DNA of 64,000 bases, taken from NCBI GenBank assembly GCA_963796225.1, contig CAWCLK010000018.1, positions 1 through 64,000 on the forward strand. Reading direction: 5' to 3'. The position numbers were made by a program, and so were the translations under genes. Positions 57,485-64,000 of the stretch are shown here, piece after piece. The DNA is from CAWCLK01 sp963796225 (GTDB lineage: Bacteria; Actinomycetota; Nitriliruptoria; Nitriliruptorales; Nitriliruptoraceae). The notes beneath the pieces were generated by a model that ran no database searches, was not told the origin of the DNA, and worked only from the letters and a program-made list of their open reading frames with translations. Within the stretch, counting starts at the first letter, position 1, and every line of letters begins with the position of its first letter.

Positions 57485-58872
57485 GCGTGCTCCTGGAGAT
57501 CGAAGATGGCACCGGGGTTGAGGATGCCGTGGGGGTCGAAGGCGGCCTTGATGCCCCGCATCAGGCGGACGTTGACCGGGTCGGTGAGCTTGAGGAACCA
57601 GGGCTTCTTGTGCCGGCCGATGCCGTGCTCGCCGCTGATGGCCCCGCCGAGCTCGACGCCGGAGGCCAGCAGCGCATCCATGATCTGCTGGCGGACGGCC
57701 TCGTCCTCCTGCAGCACGGACATGTGCACGTTGCCGTCGCCGGCATGGCCGCACCCCACGATGCCGGAGGAGAACTCGGTGGCGATCTCGCCGACCCGGC
57801 GGACGTAGTCGGGCAGCGCGGCCCGGGGGACCACGACGTCGATGATGTCGTGGAAGCCCATCTCCTTGGCCGCGTAGAAGGCCTGCTCGCGCGCGGTGAT
57901 GAGCTGGGTGGCGGCCTCGCCCGGCAGCACGAAGACGTCCATGGCGCCGAGCTCGCCGTGGAGCAGCTCGCCGAGCCGCACCGCGTCCTGTTCGGCGCGC
58001 TCGGGCAGGTCGTCGCTGAGCTGGACGACGAGGTAGGCCAACGCGGTGTTCCGGATCTCCTCGGGGATCCCGAGGTCCATCCCGGAGCGGTTCAGGATCG
58101 CCGCCATGGTGAGCAGGTCGATGTACTCGAGGATCAGCGGGTCGAGACCGGCCCCGAGGATGGTCGGGATCGCGGCGGTGATCTGGTCGAGGGTGGCGAA
58201 CGGGGCGAGGATCGTCTGGGTGTTGGCGGGGCGGCGCGACAGCTTCAGCCAGATGCGGGTCACCAGCGCGAGCGTGCCCTCGGACCCGATGACGACCTGG
58301 GTGAGGTCGTAGCCGGACGAGATCTTGACGACCTTGCCGCCGGAGCGGACCACCTCGCCGGTGGGCAGCACCATCTCGAGGCCGAGGACGTGGTTGCGGG
58401 TCACGCCGTAGCGGACCGCCCGCATGCCGGCGGCGTTGGTGTTGATCGTGCCGCCGAGGGTGGCCGAGTCCTCCCCCGGCCGGACCGGGTAGACCAGCCC
58501 GTGGGGCGCCAGCGCGTCGTCCAGCTCGGCCAGGCGCACACCGGGTTCGACGATGGCCACGCCGTTGTCGGTGTCGATCTCGAGGACGCGGTTCATGCGC
58601 TCGAACGACACGACCACACCGTCGTGGTCCGGGATCGCCGCCCCGGCCAGCCCGCTGCCCGCGCCCCGCGCCGTCACCGGGACGCGGTGCTCGTCGGCCG
58701 CGGCGAGGATGGCCGCGACCTCGTCGGTGGACTCGGGCAGGAGCACCGCGGCGGGGCGGTGGGGTGGCGCCGAGAGGGTCTCGTCGTGGCCGTAGTCGTC
58801 GGAGACGGCATCCTCGGCCAGCACGCGGTCGGCGGGCAGGACCTTGCCGAAGATGGCGGACAGGTCAGCCAT
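57481..58872 (-). CDS. FAD-binding oxidase, glycolate oxidase GlcD/D-lactate dehydrogenase-like
   Basis: 463 residues. ARGAGSGLAGAAIPDHDGVVV and YPVRPGEDSATLGGTINTNAAGMRAVRYG form the PCMH-type FAD domain, and the C-terminal substrate cap contains GHAGDGNVHMSVL and SGEHGIGRHKKPWF, whose histidines coordinate the metal or flavin region in GlcD. It converts a 2-hydroxyacid to a 2-oxoacid, which the following TPP enzyme could then use. GGGAGGA lies 6 nt before the ATG. First gene of an ATGA/GTGA-coupled chain of four (oxidase, TPP enzyme, GNAT-CGNR, MATE exporter). Confidence 0.9.
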   Translation of the reverse strand: MADLSAIFGKVLPADRVLAEDAVSDDYGHDETLSAPPHRPAAVLLPESTDEVAAILAAADEHRVPVTARGAGSGLAGAAIPDHDGVVVSFERMNRVLEIDTDNGVAIVEPGVRLAELDDALAPHGLVYPVRPGEDSATLGGTINTNAAGMRAVRYGVTRNHVLGLEMVLPTGEVVRSGGKVVKISSGYDLTQVVIGSEGTLALVTRIWLKLSRRPANTQTILAPFATLDQITAAIPTILGAGLDPLILEYIDLLTMAAILNRSGMDLGIPEEIRNTALAYLVVQLSDDLPERAEQDAVRLGELLHGELGAMDVFVLPGEAATQLITAREQAFYAAKEMGFHDIIDVVVPRAALPDYVRRVGEIATEFSSGIVGCGHAGDGNVHMSVLQEDEAVRQQIMDALLASGVELGGAISGEHGIGRHKKPWFLKLTDPVNVRLMRGIKAAFDPHGILNPGAIFDLQEHA

Positions 58873-58913
58873 GGTGCGTCCTCCCATCACCTGGCACACG
58901 GTGGTCGCGCGCA

Positions 58914-58929
58914 GATACTGACCGGTATC
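58914..58929. promoter_or_regulatory. Candidate operator (GATAC TGACCG GTATC) upstream of the oxidase chain
   Basis: A 5-bp inverted repeat with a 6-nt centre, 42 nt before the GlcD start. On the minus strand a TAGGAT hexamer overlaps its upstream edge and could be the -10 box, so a bound protein would block transcription. The form recalls FadR/GntR-type sites, but no GntR regulator is in the window. Confidence 0.4.
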
Positions 58930-59028
58930 CTAACGCGCCCCGTGGCGCAGGGCCAGTGCCGCGACCGTAGTCCCCGGTCCGGGACGCCCTCGGCGAATCC
59001 GGCGTCCCGCCGACCGGGCCCCGCGACC

Positions 59029-59034
59029 TACGCT
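59029..59034 (+). promoter_or_regulatory. Candidate -10 (TACGCT) for tRNA-Leu
   Basis: TACGCT lies 11 nt before the mature tRNA 5' end, a normal distance. No clear -35. Confidence 0.35.
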
Positions 59035-59045
59035 CATCCTCCCCC

Positions 59046-59134
59046 GGGGGCGTGGCGGAACTGGCCTACGCGAGGTCCTTAAAAGACCTTCCAGCACTGC
59101 TGGGTTGTGGGTTCGAATCCCACCGCCCCCACCA
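59046..59134 (+). tRNA. trnL-UAA: tRNA-Leu, anticodon UAA
   Basis: Class II tRNA of 89 nt with CCA encoded. Acceptor stem GGGGGCG pairs with CGCCCCC, discriminator A, then CCA. The anticodon stem AGGTC/GACCT encloses CTTAAAA, giving anticodon TAA. A long variable arm (TCCAGCACTGCTGGGTT) and the T arm GTGGG-TTCGAAT-CCCAC follow. The long variable arm and anticodon together identify leucine. Confidence 0.95.
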
Positions 59135-59149
59135 GCGAGCCGGCGGCCT

Positions 59150-59572
59150 TCACCCCGCCGCCAGGCCGCGCATCAGCGTGTCGCACACGTGGTCGCCGAG
59201 CTGGTCGGCGTCCGGGAGCGGGAGCTGGTCCGCGAGGGCGTCCTTGCTGAGCAGGAGCATGACCGCCCCGTGCACCTCCTCCTCCCCCCCCCCCGCTGTC
59301 GATGGCGGCCTGCACCGTCTCGACCAGCATCCCGAGGGCGCGCATGCCGGCGGTGTCCTCGAGCGCGTGGTCGCCGACGACGTCCTGGGCCTTCGGTCCG
59401 AAGAGGATCTCGTAGTGCTCGGCGCGCTGGTCCTTGTCGGCGAAGTGCAGGTACAGCGACGGTGGCGTGACCCCGACCGCCGGCGACGCGTGGACGGCGA
59501 GGCCTCGTCGCGAGGCGACCGCCGCCGGCGGGATCCGGCGGCGGTCGCGGGGCGTGCGGGTGGTGACGTCAT
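59150..59572 (-). pseudogene. Decayed TetR family regulator
   Basis: A frame opening RTPRDRRRI and reaching GVTPPSLYLHFADKDQ, the end of a TetR helix-turn-helix, continues directly with AEHYEILFGPKAQDV, which normally lies about 40 residues later, so part of the ligand domain is deleted. The start of the DNA-binding domain is also shorter than in intact TetR proteins. At an 11-base C tract (59284-59294) the frame shifts and the remaining end GAVMLLLSKDALADQLPLPDADQLG follows to a stop. Two deletions plus a tract suggest genuine decay, unlike the single-base breaks elsewhere. Start position is uncertain. Confidence 0.5.
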
Positions 59573-59628
59573 GCGGCCTCGTGGTCGGGGTCGGGAGATG
59601 GCGGTGACGGACCCCCAGTCTCCCCCGG

Positions 59629-60669
59629 TCACGGCAGGAACAGGGCGCTGTCGCCGAACTCGTGCCACAGGTACGGCCCCGCCAGCGCCTCGCGGTACGC
59701 GCGGTCGACGAGCTCACGCCCCGCCACCGCCTCCAGCAGCTGCAGGTGGGAGGCGCCGGGTTCGTGCCAGCCGGTCACCAGGCCACCGACCGCCACGACC
59801 GGCCGGCGCGGCTCGAGCACGAGGTCGGTCCAGCCACGGAAGCGGCGGACGCGTCCGCGGCGGTCGACGGCGGACTCCAGCGCGCGGGTCACCGTGGTGC
59901 CGACGGCCACGACGCGTCGGCCGGCCCGACGCGCTCGCTCCACGCGCGCGGCCGTCCCCGCAGGCACGTCGGCCCACTCGGGGCGGGGCGGCTCGCCGAG
60001 CTCCTGCGAGGACACCCCGGCGTGCAGGGTGACCGGCGCCACCTCGACGCCCCGCGCCACGAGGTCGGTGACCAGCCGAGCGGAGAACGGCCTGCCCGCA
60101 CTGGCCATCTCGGCACTGCCGGGGTGCCGGGCGAAGACGGTCTGGTAGTCCTCGAGGGGGAGCTGCGGGGCGTCGCCGTACGTGATCGGGCGCCCGTGAC
60201 GTGACGCCCACCCCGTCACGTGCCCGGGGGGCAGGGCCAGCGCCGCGCACCACAGCCGCGTGCCGCCCCCGGGGCCTGCCGCGTCCGGCGCGAGCAGGGT
60301 CGCGGTCGCGCCACCGGGGAGGTCGAGCACGTCACCGGGCGCCGCGTCGAGGACCGGTCCCGCACCGTCGGGACGGCGCAGCTCGACGATCCACGTGGCG
60401 TCGTCCCGGCGCGTCGACAGGTGCAGGACGACCGCGCGGGACCGCCAGGTGGCGTCGAAGGCGCCCGCGCGCGTGGCGGAGGTGTTGACCACGACCACGT
60501 CGCCGGGGAGCAGGTGGTCACCCAGGGACCGGAATCGGGTGTGGGTGACGTGGTCGGGGCGCGCGACGAGCAGGGCGACCTCGTCGCGGGCCAGGCCGCG
60601 CCGCTCGGGTGGCAGGGTGGCCATGCGGTCCGCCGGGACGACCAGGCCGTCGAGGGTCGCGGTGTTCAT
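59629..60669 (-). CDS. S-adenosylmethionine:tRNA ribosyltransferase-isomerase family protein (QueA-like)
   Basis: 346 residues. PGDVVVVNTSATRAGAF, then PITYGDAPQLPLEDYQTVFARHPGSAEMASAGRPFS and the APVTLHAGVSSQELGEPPRPEW block follow the QueA order. True QueA has highly conserved HEPGTSHL/LEDYQTVYA elements; HEPGASHLQLLEAVAG is present. It is a shorter, divergent relative common in actinobacteria that lack the full queuosine pathway, so queuosine synthesis should not be assumed. Start ATG overlaps the SDR stop (ATGA), so the two are coupled. Confidence 0.8.
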   Translation of the reverse strand: MNTATLDGLVVPADRMATLPPERRGLARDEVALLVARPDHVTHTRFRSLGDHLLPGDVVVVNTSATRAGAFDATWRSRAVVLHLSTRRDDATWIVELRRPDGAGPVLDAAPGDVLDLPGGATATLLAPDAAGPGGGTRLWCAALALPPGHVTGWASRHGRPITYGDAPQLPLEDYQTVFARHPGSAEMASAGRPFSARLVTDLVARGVEVAPVTLHAGVSSQELGEPPRPEWADVPAGTAARVERARRAGRRVVAVGTTVTRALESAVDRRGRVRRFRGWTDLVLEPRRPVVAVGGLVTGWHEPGASHLQLLEAVAGRELVDRAYREALAGPYLWHEFGDSALFLP

Positions 60670-61361
60670 GCGCCCACCCCCGCGCCCAGGTCCGCGGCGC
60701 GCACCCGTGCGCTGGCGGGGCGCCGGTCGATCAGCTGCAGCAGCGCGGGCACGACCTCGGCGGGTGCGGGGCGGTCGCTGATGTCCTCGCCCGGGAACGC
60801 GGCCTGGTGCATGGCGGTGCGCATGTCCCCCGGGTCGACGGCCAGGACGTGCAGGTCGGGACGCTCGACGCCGAGCACCGCGGACAGGTGGTCGAGCGCC
60901 GCCTTGCTCGCGCCGTAGCCGCCCCAGCCCGGGTAGGCCTCGACCGCCGCGTCCGACGAGATGTTCAGGACGACCGCGCCGGGCCCCAGCTGGTGCTGGA
61001 CGGCCTGCAGGACCGCCAGCGGGGCGGCGACGTTGGTGGCCAGCACCGCCTGGAACACGGACGGGTCGAGGTCGAGCAGGGCGGGCAGCGGCGAGGGACC
61101 CAGCGTGCTGGCGTTGTTGACCACGAGGTCCAGCGGACCCACCGCCGCGGCCGCCCCGGCCAGGGCGGCGCGGTGCGCCGGGTCGGTGACGTCGCCGGGG
61201 ATGGCGTGGACCGGGGCGAACCGTGCCAGCGGCGCGGTGGCCGCGGCCAGCGCGTCGGCGTCGCGTGCGTCGAGCAGCAGGGTCCAGCCACGATGGGCCA
61301 GGGCCTCGGCCAGGGCGTGCCCGAGGCCACGAGAGGCCCCGGTGATCAGTGCGGTGGGCAT
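60666..61361 (-). CDS. Short-chain dehydrogenase/reductase
   Basis: 231 residues. TALITGASRGLGHALAEALA is the nucleotide-binding motif, NNASTLG the structural motif, NISSD supplies Ser and YGASKAA the Tyr-Lys pair. It is first of a two-gene unit with the QueA-like gene and divergent from soxR. A SoxR box lies just upstream, so the gene is probably redox-induced. Confidence 0.88.
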   Translation of the reverse strand: MPTALITGASRGLGHALAEALAHRGWTLLLDARDADALAAATAPLARFAPVHAIPGDVTDPAHRAALAGAAAAVGPLDLVVNNASTLGPSPLPALLDLDPSVFQAVLATNVAAPLAVLQAVQHQLGPGAVVLNISSDAAVEAYPGWGGYGASKAALDHLSAVLGVERPDLHVLAVDPGDMRTAMHQAAFPGEDISDRPAPAEVVPALLQLIDRRPASARVRAADLGAGVGA

Positions 61362-61413
61362 GGTGTCCGCCTTCGTCGGGAGTCGTGTGCGGTGACGGAC
61401 AGGACGGTAGAAG

Positions 61414-61434
61414 TTGAAGTTGACTTCAAGTCAA
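61414..61434. promoter_or_regulatory. SoxR-type operator: two overlapping palindromes
   Basis: TTGAAGTTGACTTCAA (61414-61429) is a 7-bp inverted repeat with a 2-nt centre; TTGACTTCAAGTCAA (61420-61434) is a second 7-bp repeat with a 1-nt centre, overlapping it by 10 nt. The block is AT-rich against the background and lies between divergent soxR and SDR starts, where a MerR-family site is expected. Confidence 0.75.
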
Positions 61435-61478
61435 GTACCGTGTGCGGGGACCGCGATTCGCACCACCGGGAGGGTCCG

Positions 61479-61937
61479 ATGGGTGACGAGCTGACCGTCA
61501 GCGAGGTCGCCGACCGCAGCGGCTTCGCCCCGTCTGCCCTGCGCTTCTACGAACGCCGCGGGCTGATCGACGCGGACCGCACCGAGGGCAACCAGCGCCG
61601 CTACGACCGGGCGGTGCTGCGACGGCTGGCGTTCATCGCCGCGGCACGCCACGTCGGCCTGACACTGGACGAGGTGCGGGAGGCGCTGGCCCTCCTCCCC
61701 GACCAGCGCACGCCGACCAAGGCGGACTGGACGCGGATCTCGCGACGCTGGCGAGCCCGGCTGGACGAGGAGATCGCGGCGCTCGAGAAGCTGCGGGACG
61801 GCCTGACGAGCTGCATCGGGTGTGGCTGCCTGTCGCTGCAGCGGTGCCGAATCAGCAACCCCGACGACGAGCTGGCCGCCGAGGGGCCCGGGGCCGCCTT
61901 CCTTCCCGCGGCCCTGCACCCCACCGACGAGACCTGA
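61479..61937 (+). CDS. soxR: Redox-sensitive transcriptional activator SoxR
   Basis: 152 residues. LTVSEVADRSGFAPSALRFYERRGLI is the MerR-type winged helix, and CIGCGCLSLQRC (Cys112, 115, 117, 123) is the 2Fe-2S site that senses redox-cycling compounds. The coiled-coil dimerisation helix lies between. In actinobacteria SoxR responds to endogenous redox-active metabolites and controls nearby reductases and transporters, here probably the divergent SDR and QueA-like genes. GGGAGGG is 5 nt before the ATG. Its stop abuts the convergent Nudix-epimerase stop (TGATCA). Confidence 0.95.
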   Translation: MGDELTVSEVADRSGFAPSALRFYERRGLIDADRTEGNQRRYDRAVLRRLAFIAAARHVGLTLDEVREALALLPDQRTPTKADWTRISRRWRARLDEEIAALEKLRDGLTSCIGCGCLSLQRCRISNPDDELAAEGPGAAFLPAALHPTDET

Positions 61938-63392
61938 TCAGCCGTCGCCCTGGTCGGGCGTCCCCGCGTCGGAGGCCACGCCGTCGTCGATCGTCAGGCG
62001 CACCAGCGGGCCGGACGCGAACAGCCCGCGGGGCGGCTCGACGCCGACCGAGCGCCACGTCGCGGGCGGGATCCCGAGGTCGGCGAGGTAGAGGTCGCCC
62101 ACGTAGGGGTGGGTGATGCGCTCGAGCAGCCCCACCTTGGGCGCCCCGAGCGTGACGGTGACGTCGGCCGTGACGCACGGCCCACGCAGGCCGATGTCCC
62201 CGCCGATGCCGCTGGGCAGGTCGAGGGCCACGACCGGGACGTCGTGCCGGCGCAACCAGGCGGCCACGACCTCGGCCCGGCCGCGCAGCGGGGGGTCCGC
62301 ACCGATGCCGAGCATGGCGTCGACCACGGCGTCCCCGGGCGACACGTCCGCGGGGACCTCCTCCCCCACGTGGGTCACGGCCAGCCCGGCCGTCTCCAGC
62401 ACGTCCCGTTGCCACGACAGCACGGCGTCGCCGGTCAGCAGCACGCGGACCTCGGCCCCCGCGGCGGCCAGCAGGCGTGCCGCCACCAGGCCGCCCGCCC
62501 CGTTGCCCCCGGTGCCGGCCGCGACCGTGATGGTCGCCCCGTCCAGCGATCGGTCCAGCAGCAACCGCACGGCGTGGGCGACGCCCCGACCGGCCTGCTC
62601 CGCCAACGAGGCCAGGCCGAGGCCGTCGCGCCGCAGGGCGTCGTCCACGGCTCGCATCTGTGCGACCGTGACGTGCGGGACGTCCGACTGGGGCACGGTC
62701 GGCAGGTCCTCCCCCAGCCGGGCGCGGCGCAGGACCGCTGGCGCCTGCTCCCAGGGTCGGACCGCGAGCTCCTCGTCGAGGTCCTGCGGTGCCGTGCCGT
62801 CGCTCCACCCCGGCACGGCCACGTCGAGCATCAGCCCGCACACGATCGCGGTCGCGCCCCACAGCAGGTCGTCCTCGAGCTGCCACGCCCAGCTCGACCC
62901 ACGCAACGACAGCGGGACGTGCCGCCACCGGTCGCGTTCGAGCAGCTGTGCCACCGGCACGTGGAGGATCGTGTCGACCTCCCACGGGTTGGGCCGCAGC
63001 TCGTGTGGCGCGACCCACCGTGCGGCGACCGGCACGACCCAGAACCGCGAGGGCGGGATGTAGAACGTGGGGCCGATGCCGACGACCTCGACCGAGTCGA
63101 CGTCGAGGCCGACCTCCTCCTCCGCCTCACGGAGCGCGGCCTGCTCGAGGGTCTCGCCCGGGTCCACCCGGCCGCCCGGGAACGAGACCTGACCGGGGTG
63201 GCTGCGCATGTCGCGGCGACGACGGGTCAGGACGATGCGCGGGCCCTCGGCGGTGTCCTCGAGCAGCACGAGCACCGCCCCGATGCGGGCGTCGGGCGGG
63301 GGTCGGCTGGCCTCCTCGTCCACCTGCGCGAGCGCCTCGCGGAACCGGGGCCAGAACGCGTCGGCGGCGAGGCGGGGGTCGGCGGACGGCAC
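61938..63392 (-). CDS. Fusion of CoA-pyrophosphatase-type Nudix hydrolase and NAD(P)H-hydrate epimerase (YjeF_N)
   Basis: 484 residues. Residues about 35-215 are a Nudix domain: the CoA-specific segment LTRRRRDMRSHPGQVSFPGG precedes and overlaps the Nudix box from Gly73 to Leu96 (GRVDPGE, REAEEEVGL). Residues about 240-450 are a YjeF_N domain: VTVAQMRAVDDALRRDG, the nucleotide loop AGTGGNGAGG (292-301) and Asp391 in LDLPSGIGG. So one polypeptide would cut CoA or a related nucleotide and repair the hydrated cofactor NAD(P)HX. The NAD(P)HX dehydratase domain is not present. GTG start with AAGGAG 7 nt upstream. I know this pairing only as an uncommon architecture. Confidence 0.85.
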   Translation of the reverse strand: MPSADPRLAADAFWPRFREALAQVDEEASRPPPDARIGAVLVLLEDTAEGPRIVLTRRRRDMRSHPGQVSFPGGRVDPGETLEQAALREAEEEVGLDVDSVEVVGIGPTFYIPPSRFWVVPVAARWVAPHELRPNPWEVDTILHVPVAQLLERDRWRHVPLSLRGSSWAWQLEDDLLWGATAIVCGLMLDVAVPGWSDGTAPQDLDEELAVRPWEQAPAVLRRARLGEDLPTVPQSDVPHVTVAQMRAVDDALRRDGLGLASLAEQAGRGVAHAVRLLLDRSLDGATITVAAGTGGNGAGGLVAARLLAAAGAEVRVLLTGDAVLSWQRDVLETAGLAVTHVGEEVPADVSPGDAVVDAMLGIGADPPLRGRAEVVAAWLRRHDVPVVALDLPSGIGGDIGLRGPCVTADVTVTLGAPKVGLLERITHPYVGDLYLADLGIPPATWRSVGVEPPRGLFASGPLVRLTIDDGVASDAGTPDQGDG

Positions 63393-63434
63393 GGCACCAC
63401 TCCTTCTCGCGCGCGGACGGGCACCACCGCGACA

Positions 63435-64000
63435 CTAGGCCAGCTCGAGCACCAGCCCGTCCAGGTTGTCGGCCGTGGACACGACCACCGCGTCCGCCCC
63501 GGCACGGCGCACGACCTGGTCCAGCACGAGGACACCCGCGGCCACGACGTCCTCACGGCCGGGCACCACCGCCGGAAGGGCGGCGCGCTCGGCGACGGGC
63601 ATCGCGAGCAGGCGGTCGGTCCATGCCGACAGGGCGTCGACGGGGACGACGTGCCCGTGCACCGACGGGTCGTCGCCGGTCGTCCCGCCCCCGGCGTGCA
63701 GGGCAGCCAGCGTGGTGGCGGTGCCGGACACGGCCACCACCGTGCGGACCGTCGCGAGCTGCGCCCCGCCCCGGGCCAGCACCTCGACCGCGTCGTCCAG
63801 GGCCCGCTCCACCATGGCGCGGGCGTCGTCGACCTGGGCCGCCGTGGGCGGGTCACCGGGCAGGCAGCGTTCCGTCACCCGGACGGACCCGACCTGCATG
63901 GAGTGGGCGGCGACGACGCCCGTCGCCCCACCGACGACCAGCTCGGTCGAGCCACCGCCGACGTCGCAGACCAGCGTGGGCGGGGCGACGTCGAGCTGCG
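63435..64000 (-). CDS. Ppx/GppA phosphatase family protein (C-terminal part, runs off the window end)
   Basis: The partial frame enters from the window end with CDVGGGSTELVVGG, the second phosphate motif of exopolyphosphatase and pppGpp phosphohydrolase, then HSMQVGSVRVTERCL and the C-terminal VVAVSGTATTLAAL segment. The protein ends at 63435. It hydrolyses polyphosphate or pppGpp; short actinobacterial homologues (Ppx1/2) differ in preference. The CHAD protein at 7966 also relates to polyphosphate but is far away. Confidence 0.85.
   Translation of the reverse strand, partial: QLDVAPPTLVCDVGGGSTELVVGGATGVVAAHSMQVGSVRVTERCLPGDPPTAAQVDDARAMVERALDDAVEVLARGGAQLATVRTVVAVSGTATTLAALHAGGGTTGDDPSVHGHVVPVDALSAWTDRLLAMPVAERAALPAVVPGREDVVAAGVLVLDQVVRRAGADAVVVSTADNLDGLVLELA

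Noticed and set aside
59629..60669. Queuosine biosynthesis locus
   Set aside because: Only a divergent QueA-like gene is present; no tgt, queC, queD, queE or queF nearby, and this relative is common in actinobacteria that lack the pathway.

Overview
The window is very GC-rich (about 70% or more by eye) with dense, frequently overlapping genes and many GTG starts. The gene set is actinobacterial: acyl-CoA carboxylase with a separate epsilon subunit next to birA, a mycothiol-type DinB enzyme, an LpdA/Rv3303c-like flavoprotein, a CGNR zinc-finger protein, and cell-wall-binding type 2 repeats. The repeats, the three-gene diheme SDH and the lack of typical mycobacterial or streptomycete synteny suggest a deep-branching actinomycete such as Nitriliruptoria (Nitriliruptor, Egibacter, Euzebya). 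That placement is inference, not shown by the sequence. No phage, integrase, IS or CRISPR was found; the region reads as core chromosome.

Layout. 1-18 kb: birA (partial) diverges from pccB-accE. A membrane protein and a GNAT gene follow, then a secreted cell-wall-binding/sugar-dehydrogenase fusion, a copper lipoprotein and pccA (biotin carboxylase plus BCCP). Next come a pair of palindromes, a CHAD protein, a formate/nitrite-type channel, lpdA, HNH, SDR, the methylmalonyl-CoA-type mutase large subunit with a mycothiol-dependent enzyme, a C69 peptidase and an anchored protein of unknown function. PccA/B/E and the mutase are the main enzymes for propionyl-CoA use. 18-30 kb: sdhCAB, a Glu/Leu-type dehydrogenase, glutaredoxin, trpS, a calcium-loop secreted protein, a GH13 glucosidase and mdh. 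30-36 kb: methyltransferase, lipoprotein, AI-2E transporter, and the purN-purH-osmC-folD operon. 36-44 kb: a second cell-wall-binding protein carrying a GH10-like domain, an ABC exporter with its TetR regulator, and an NlpC/P60 hydrolase. 43-59 kb: enzymes of 2-hydroxy and oxo acids and related compounds (hyuA-hyuB-lhgO, a FAD/Fe-S oxidase, a GlcD-like oxidase, a TPP-dependent lyase), plus an MFS and a MATE exporter and a TetR. 59-64 kb: tRNA-Leu(UAA), a decayed TetR, a queA-like/SDR pair divergent from soxR, a Nudix-NAD(P)HX epimerase fusion and a partial Ppx/GppA gene.

Two points matter for reading the annotation. First, roughly twenty single-base frame changes interrupt otherwise well-conserved genes. 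I read most of them as indel errors in the consensus rather than true pseudogenes; such genes are listed as one CDS across the break. Second, two distant loci carry tandem 32-nt hairpins of identical geometry (12-bp stem, 8-nt loop, about 62-nt period). One of them lies inside an open reading frame that joins an acetyltransferase to a zinc-finger protein. This is the least explained structure in the window.
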